Source of the DNA: Orychophragmus violaceus
Taxonomy: Eukaryota; Streptophyta; Magnoliopsida; Brassicales; Brassicaceae
DNA: 64,000 bases
Reading direction: 5' to 3'
NCBI GenBank assembly: GCA_030180135.1
Contig: CM058233.1
Location: 106,743,994-106,807,993, forward strand
Shown: piece by piece, positions 59,373 to 64,000 of the stretch
How positions within the stretch are numbered: the first letter of the stretch is position 1
How the letters are laid out: every line of letters begins with the position of its first letter
Made by a program: the position numbers and the translations under genes
The notes under the pieces: model-generated
Databases searched by the model: none
What the model was told of the DNA's origin: nothing
The model's input: only the letters and a program-made list of their open reading frames with translations

Positions 59373-62300
59373 AAAACTAACCCTGACTATTTTTGACTGG
59401 TGTATTTGTACTTTTTTTCTTGTGTCGACTAGTCATATTGTACTTTTAACTTTATTATTATAAAACCTTATAATATGGTGGCAGGGTGCAATAATTGAAT
59501 CACGTGAGACCATGTCTGGCCGTGGTTAAGACACGTGTACCGCGGAGCCTAAACCGTAGTCAAAAAGTGGGTCCAAGAGTTGTCGGAAACACGAACAGTG
59601 CTTCACAGCAAGACAGCTGGATTATCATCTCCGTACGGTTTTTTCTACTTCGTCAACATTTGTCGACTTGTCACTCTCTCTATTGTAGACTATTAATTAG
59701 AATGTAGCATTCATTAATTTTCATTCAATATTTTGGGCTGTTGAAACCTGATTACAGCTCATTCAAAATCCAGTGGGTGGAAGGCCAAAAAAAAAAAAAA
59801 AGAGCTGACGCCGACAAATAAAAAATTAAGAAAATATATATATGGATTGTGGACGACGATGACAAATTAGTATATAAGGGTCAATGGACAAAGACATAAC
59901 CAATAATGGTTTAATACGTGGTGACAATGAATTTCATTGAAACTCAAACTAGTTGAAATGATTTAACAATACTTTGGTCCAGTTTCTTTTTTGTACAAAA
60001 AAAAATTGAACCGAAGTTCTGATCATTGCAGTATGTAAATAAGTGAATAGTATTTTTATAATTCAAGTGATCTGAATCCAAGCGCCATAAACTATCTGAA
60101 CCAGGTCGTGGGACGCAATTCCCTAACTGGTTCTTAGGTTAAAAGGTGTGAGATCCGACTAATCTTAGATCTGAAGAGACCATATAAATGTTCTGATGAC
60201 CAAGTATTGTAAATGTGTGGTCAAACGTATTCGTAGAGGGTCGACCCCTGGCTTTGACCAATAGAACGACCCTCACCAACGAAAGCGAATCACTCCACCA
60301 CAAGCACTCGGTTAATAAGTGAATAGTAATTGTTTAAAGCCTTTGTAATGATCAACTACAATTTATAAAACCAACTCAAAGTCTAATATCTCAATCTCAG
60401 GATTATCTTTCAACTAAAAGAGCAATATGTATGTTGCTTCTGTGCAGCGTTCTGTAGAGCTAGACCGGTCCATTTGAGGGAGAAATAATCCTAATAAACA
60501 ATGATTATTGTGTTCATTCATGTTATACATAGTAAAACAGTCTTAAGGTATCAATAATTGACCATTCCTAGTCTAAGATCAAACATCAACAGTCATGATA
60601 TGATAATATAAAATAATTAAAAAGAACAATGTTGAGTGAATTGGTTATTAAAAAAAAACAATGTTGAGTGAATGAGTGTGCACAAAACCTTTTTTTTTTT
60701 TTTTGACAACGCACAAAACCTTTTAGAAGAGATATATCATAAGTACTAAAAAGAAAAAGATTAGAAGATCTCATACACTTACTAATCTATATATAGAAAT
60801 CCGGATTAAATTAATACTTCTTTTTAGAATGTTTACAACATTTTAGGTATTTATTTATCATTATAGTTTTTCACATAGTTTTGACTATATATTTCTAGTC
60901 GTACTTTAAACTTTATAACTACAAATGTCATTAATTTTGATATCATATTTTATTATTTTAAAACGTATTTTTACGTTCATAAAACTCATTGATTAAATTT
61001 TAAAGACTAGTTACTTTATATTTATGCAATGCTTTAGAATTTTCTAGAAAAAAAAAACATTTCATAGAATTTTCTAGAAAGAAAAAAAATATTTCAATTG
61101 TTTAAAACTTAGGAAAACATCAAAATATTGATAATCTATTGATATTACAAAGGATTTTTTTTTTGTGCTCCAAATTCAAACAATATTTGATACATAGTAT
61201 TATTGTAAATCAAAATTTCTAAAAATTTATGGTTTGTGAGAAATTATGAATTTAAGTTCTAACATTTTCCAAATTTATAACAAAAAATTAGGAAAATTAT
61301 TGAATATGATAAAAGAAACCTGAAGCCTAGGTTATCTCCTAGCAAAAACTTGAAGTAAAAACAAAAAGGTTTTGTCTGTAATTAACTTCGTAACGTCCAC
61401 ACAAAATAAAATAAAGATACATTTTTTTGTTACGATCCGTATTGGCTGAAAGTTTTTGTTACATTTTTGTTACGATCCTAACATTTATGCATGATTTATA
61501 AGCTATCGTGCATATTGATTAATTCATCGTACATATAACTAATTTGTTCAGAATTTTTATAGATTTGATAAGCAATAGTGCCTATTCATGGATATATACG
61601 GCTACAGCCTTTTTATATATTCTTCTGAGTTCTTACATTCTGAACAAGATTATCATATAAATAAACATTCGTGCAAATATAACTATATAGACGAAATTCA
61701 TATCTTTTTAAGCAAAAAAAAAGGTCCGCGTTATCACTATTTAATATTGTCGACACTGTTGATGATCTAATAATGGAACAACCTTTTAAATATGAGGCTC
61801 TTTTAGAACCCCACCACTGAATGAAATATTAGAAAACGACAACTTTATAATATAATATTTTGAATAAATATATATTATATTGCAATGATGTAATATTTAC
61901 TGCATGAATTAAATAGGAAGCCACTGTGCTTCGATTTCAAATTTACAGAACTAAAATATTCAACATTCGTCTCTAGCCGACACACAGTGCACTGACTAAT
62001 CAACAAATTAGAGGAAAATTAAGTAAAACAAATTATTTGGGTTCATTATAACCAAAGTAAATATTTTTTTACTAAGTCATTTATTTTTTCAGTTATAATA
62101 AAAGTGAAAAGTTTGCTGTTTATAGTAAACTCATTTTTCTTTATTTTTCCCATCGTTTTACTCTGAAATATTTACCAACCACAGGTAGTATGTAATTTAC
62201 TGTTTCTAATCAGAGGAAAATGTGATTCGCATTAATAAGATTAAGGTGTTCTCATGATATAGTTCGATAAAGTAGGTTTGATGGTAACATTATAATGATG

Positions 62301-63198
62301 TTTTTATTTATCATTTGTTTTAGTTTTTTATGGAACGGATTCAATGGTTCAAGAAGACGTGATTTAATGCATATAAGTAGGTAGTACTTCTTAACTTACA
62401 AGATAGAAAGTTATTACTGGTCCTAGCCCTAGGGTTGCCGACTTAACCAATTCATATATTTTTCATATAAGATACTTTTTGAAGTATGACACAAATATTT
62501 ATAACAAATCATGAGTTCAATAAACCAAATAGACTGGTGAGTATGTACTCTACCGTAGATTCGAATCTCTGCACATTGTAATAAGTATACTGCAAAGCAA
62601 GTATGATCAGAGAGTCCTATCGTAATTCAGCTTCTTATTTCTTCTAAGTCGTCACATCACAAAAAGAAAAGCAAAACTTTATAAAACATCATCTCGTGTT
62701 TCGCGTTATCAATGAAAAGATAAAAAAAGTTTTAACAAAATTACATCCACACCAACCTTTCTCGTAAGTAAACTATCTTTATGGGTCCCTATCTTTTCAC
62801 AACTTTTTGGGTCCTTAACAAAATTACAACTTTATGGGTCCCTATCTTTTCACCACACATAGACGAGAGAGAGGGTGTAGATATATGTATATAAGTTAAG
62901 AGTTAAAACTATAGAGTATAATATTGAGAAATCATTGAGAGATTTAGAAACATCCAAAAACAAAGACTAGAAATTTCACCAAATAATGATACAAACAAGA
63001 ACTATCTTTTTCTAACTCTTACACCCCCCCCAAACAATGTCTCACTCCTTCTGCCATGGTTATATATAAACCTACATTTATATTCTTTGTATTTTATACC
63101 AATCCAAATCTCTAAAATCTCTAAGAGGGAGAAAAAAAAACTCTGCGTTTTTGTGACATTTCGTAGAGCACACGTCATAGACCTTTTTAGGTTTAACT
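59373..63198. other. Intergenic, 3.8 kb, ending in the ERF043 promoter
   Basis: AT-rich with homopolymer runs and no coding signs; VTE1 and the exostosin gene expected here from Arabidopsis are missing. TAGAATTTTCTAGAAA is duplicated near 61034 and 61067. TTTATGGGTCCCTATCTTTTCAC is duplicated at 62778-62800 and 62831-62853. A TATA box (TTATATATAAACC) at about 63060 lies roughly 130 bp upstream of the ERF043 ATG. Confidence 0.5.
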
Positions 63199-63900
63199 AT
63201 GGTGGATTCATCACTTGGTTCCGACAAGGAGAAGAAGGGATGTAAGAAGCCAGTGTATCATGGTGTCCGGATGAGGAGTTGGGGGAAATGGGTGTCTGAG
63301 ATTCGTGAGCCACGGAAGAAATCAAGAATCTGGCTAGGGACTTTTCCGACGGCAGAGATGGCGATGCGTGCTCACGACGTGGCGGCGTTGAGTATCAAGG
63401 GAACTTCCGCCATTCTTAACTTCCCTGAGCTCTCGGGTTTTCTTCCTCGGCCCGCTTCGGTTAGCCCTCGTGACGTCAGAGCTGCGGCGACCAAAGCGGC
63501 TCTCATGGAGTTCGGTACGGCGTTTTGTCACGCGAGGTCTGAGAGTGAGACGGCGGCGACGGGTAAAAGGTCAGAGAGCGAGAGTAACGAAACGACGTCG
63601 AATAAAAGGTCGGAGAGTGAGACCAGCGAGACGGCGTCGTTCTCTTCGTCTTCGTTCTCTGTGACGAGCATTGATGAAGAGAGTACAGTCTCGGACGGTT
63701 TGGACAAAATCGTCGAGTTGCCGAGTTTAGGAACGAGTCTTAACGAGTCAAACGAGTTTGTGTTTTCTGACTCGTTGGATGAGTTGGTTTACATGCCGTC
63801 ATGGTTACGCGGTGGTACGGAAGAAAATTTTATGTATGACAATGATTCTCTGTTGAACTCAGTTTTTCAAGAAAGTTTTTACTGGAAACATTTTCACTGA
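63199..63900 (+). CDS. ERF043: AP2/ERF transcription factor, DREB A-4 group
   Basis: Single-exon gene of 233 residues, typical of ERF genes. The AP2 DNA-binding domain covers about 19-77 (VYHGVRMRSWGKWVSEIREP, IWLGTFPTAEMAMRAHDVAA) with the WLGTF and RAHD cores intact, preceded by the basic KKGCKKP. Valine in WVSEIREP is the DREB-type residue. Downstream come ALMEF and a Ser/Glu-rich stretch with three imperfect repeats of KRSESE-T (about 126-146), then an acidic tail ending SFYWKHFH, a likely activation region. Position after TOL9 matches AT4G32800 (ERF043). DREB A-4 members act in abiotic-stress and growth control; the specific role is not visible here. Confidence 0.92.
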   Translation: MVDSSLGSDKEKKGCKKPVYHGVRMRSWGKWVSEIREPRKKSRIWLGTFPTAEMAMRAHDVAALSIKGTSAILNFPELSGFLPRPASVSPRDVRAAATKAALMEFGTAFCHARSESETAATGKRSESESNETTSNKRSESETSETASFSSSSFSVTSIDEESTVSDGLDKIVELPSLGTSLNESNEFVFSDSLDELVYMPSWLRGGTEENFMYDNDSLLNSVFQESFYWKHFH

Positions 63901-64000
63901 AAAATAAAATAAAATTCTATTTTCTTCCTTTTTGTGTTTTTTTGTTTTGCTTTGGTGAGATATCTTCAAGACGGTGCTGTGGAATTGACAATTTTTTTTG
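63901..64000 (+). other. ERF043 3' flank
   Basis: One hundred bases of T-rich sequence after the stop codon, probably the start of the 3' untranslated region. Confidence 0.5.

Noticed and set aside
59373..63198. Remnants of VTE1 or exostosin genes
   Set aside because: I looked for their coding signatures in the spacer and saw none; the genes appear to be deleted and not decayed in place.

Overview
The window is nuclear DNA of a flowering plant, almost certainly a crucifer (Brassicaceae). The protein-coding genes have many short exons with GT-AG introns. Their order matches, as I recall it, the Arabidopsis thaliana chromosome 4 interval around AT4G32640-AT4G32800: SEC24C, AFC3, GET2, GLB3, TEB, LA1, MYB3R1, a membrane-protein gene, TOL9 and ERF043. 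Several genes I expect between these neighbours (KAT3, AT4G32670, PERK14, VTE1 and the exostosin gene) are absent and replaced by short spacers or transposon debris. This looks like one fractionated copy of a duplicated or triplicated segment, as in Brassica, Raphanus or another Brassiceae genome. The species assignment is inference.

Layout. 1-4091: 3' part of a SEC24 COPII coat gene (+). 4490-4562: tRNA-Lys(CUU). 4953-7554: AFC3 LAMMER kinase (+). 8037-9779: GET2 tail-anchor receptor (-). 10110-11383: GLB3 truncated haemoglobin (+), sharing a 330-bp divergent promoter with GET2. 12275-23026: TEBICHI, the plant DNA polymerase theta, 26 exons (+). 23027-29385: transposon-rich block holding a copied piece of the La1 gene and a degenerate LINE split by a composite Helitron. 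29386-31776: La1 (+). 33235-37855: MYB3R1 (+). 38605-40485: four-span membrane protein (-). 41885-42766: three 294-bp tandem repeats carrying a regular bipartite motif. 43154-47949: TOL9 (+). 48473-48554: tRNA-Ser(CGA).

48555-62800 is accessory DNA. It holds a tandem duplication of the tRNA-Ser flank split by a MULE with 512-bp TIRs and a captured CHX fragment, a SINE, a palindrome with two 740-bp arms that each contain a TRIM retrotransposon, a solo LTR inserted at the edge of a hAT MITE, and a second Pack-MULE carrying a receptor-kinase fragment. 63199-63900 is an intact ERF043/DREB A-4 gene (+).

The genes are unlinked in function: vesicle coat, splicing-related kinase, ER insertion receptor, oxygen-binding protein, repair polymerase, RNA chaperone, cell-cycle MYB, ubiquitin-cargo adaptor and AP2 factor. 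What is coordinated is the genome structure: conserved single-copy genes separated by recent, nested insertions. Exon borders were set by hand from GT-AG signals, and reading phase closes across every intron of the nine genes that I spliced through to a stop codon.
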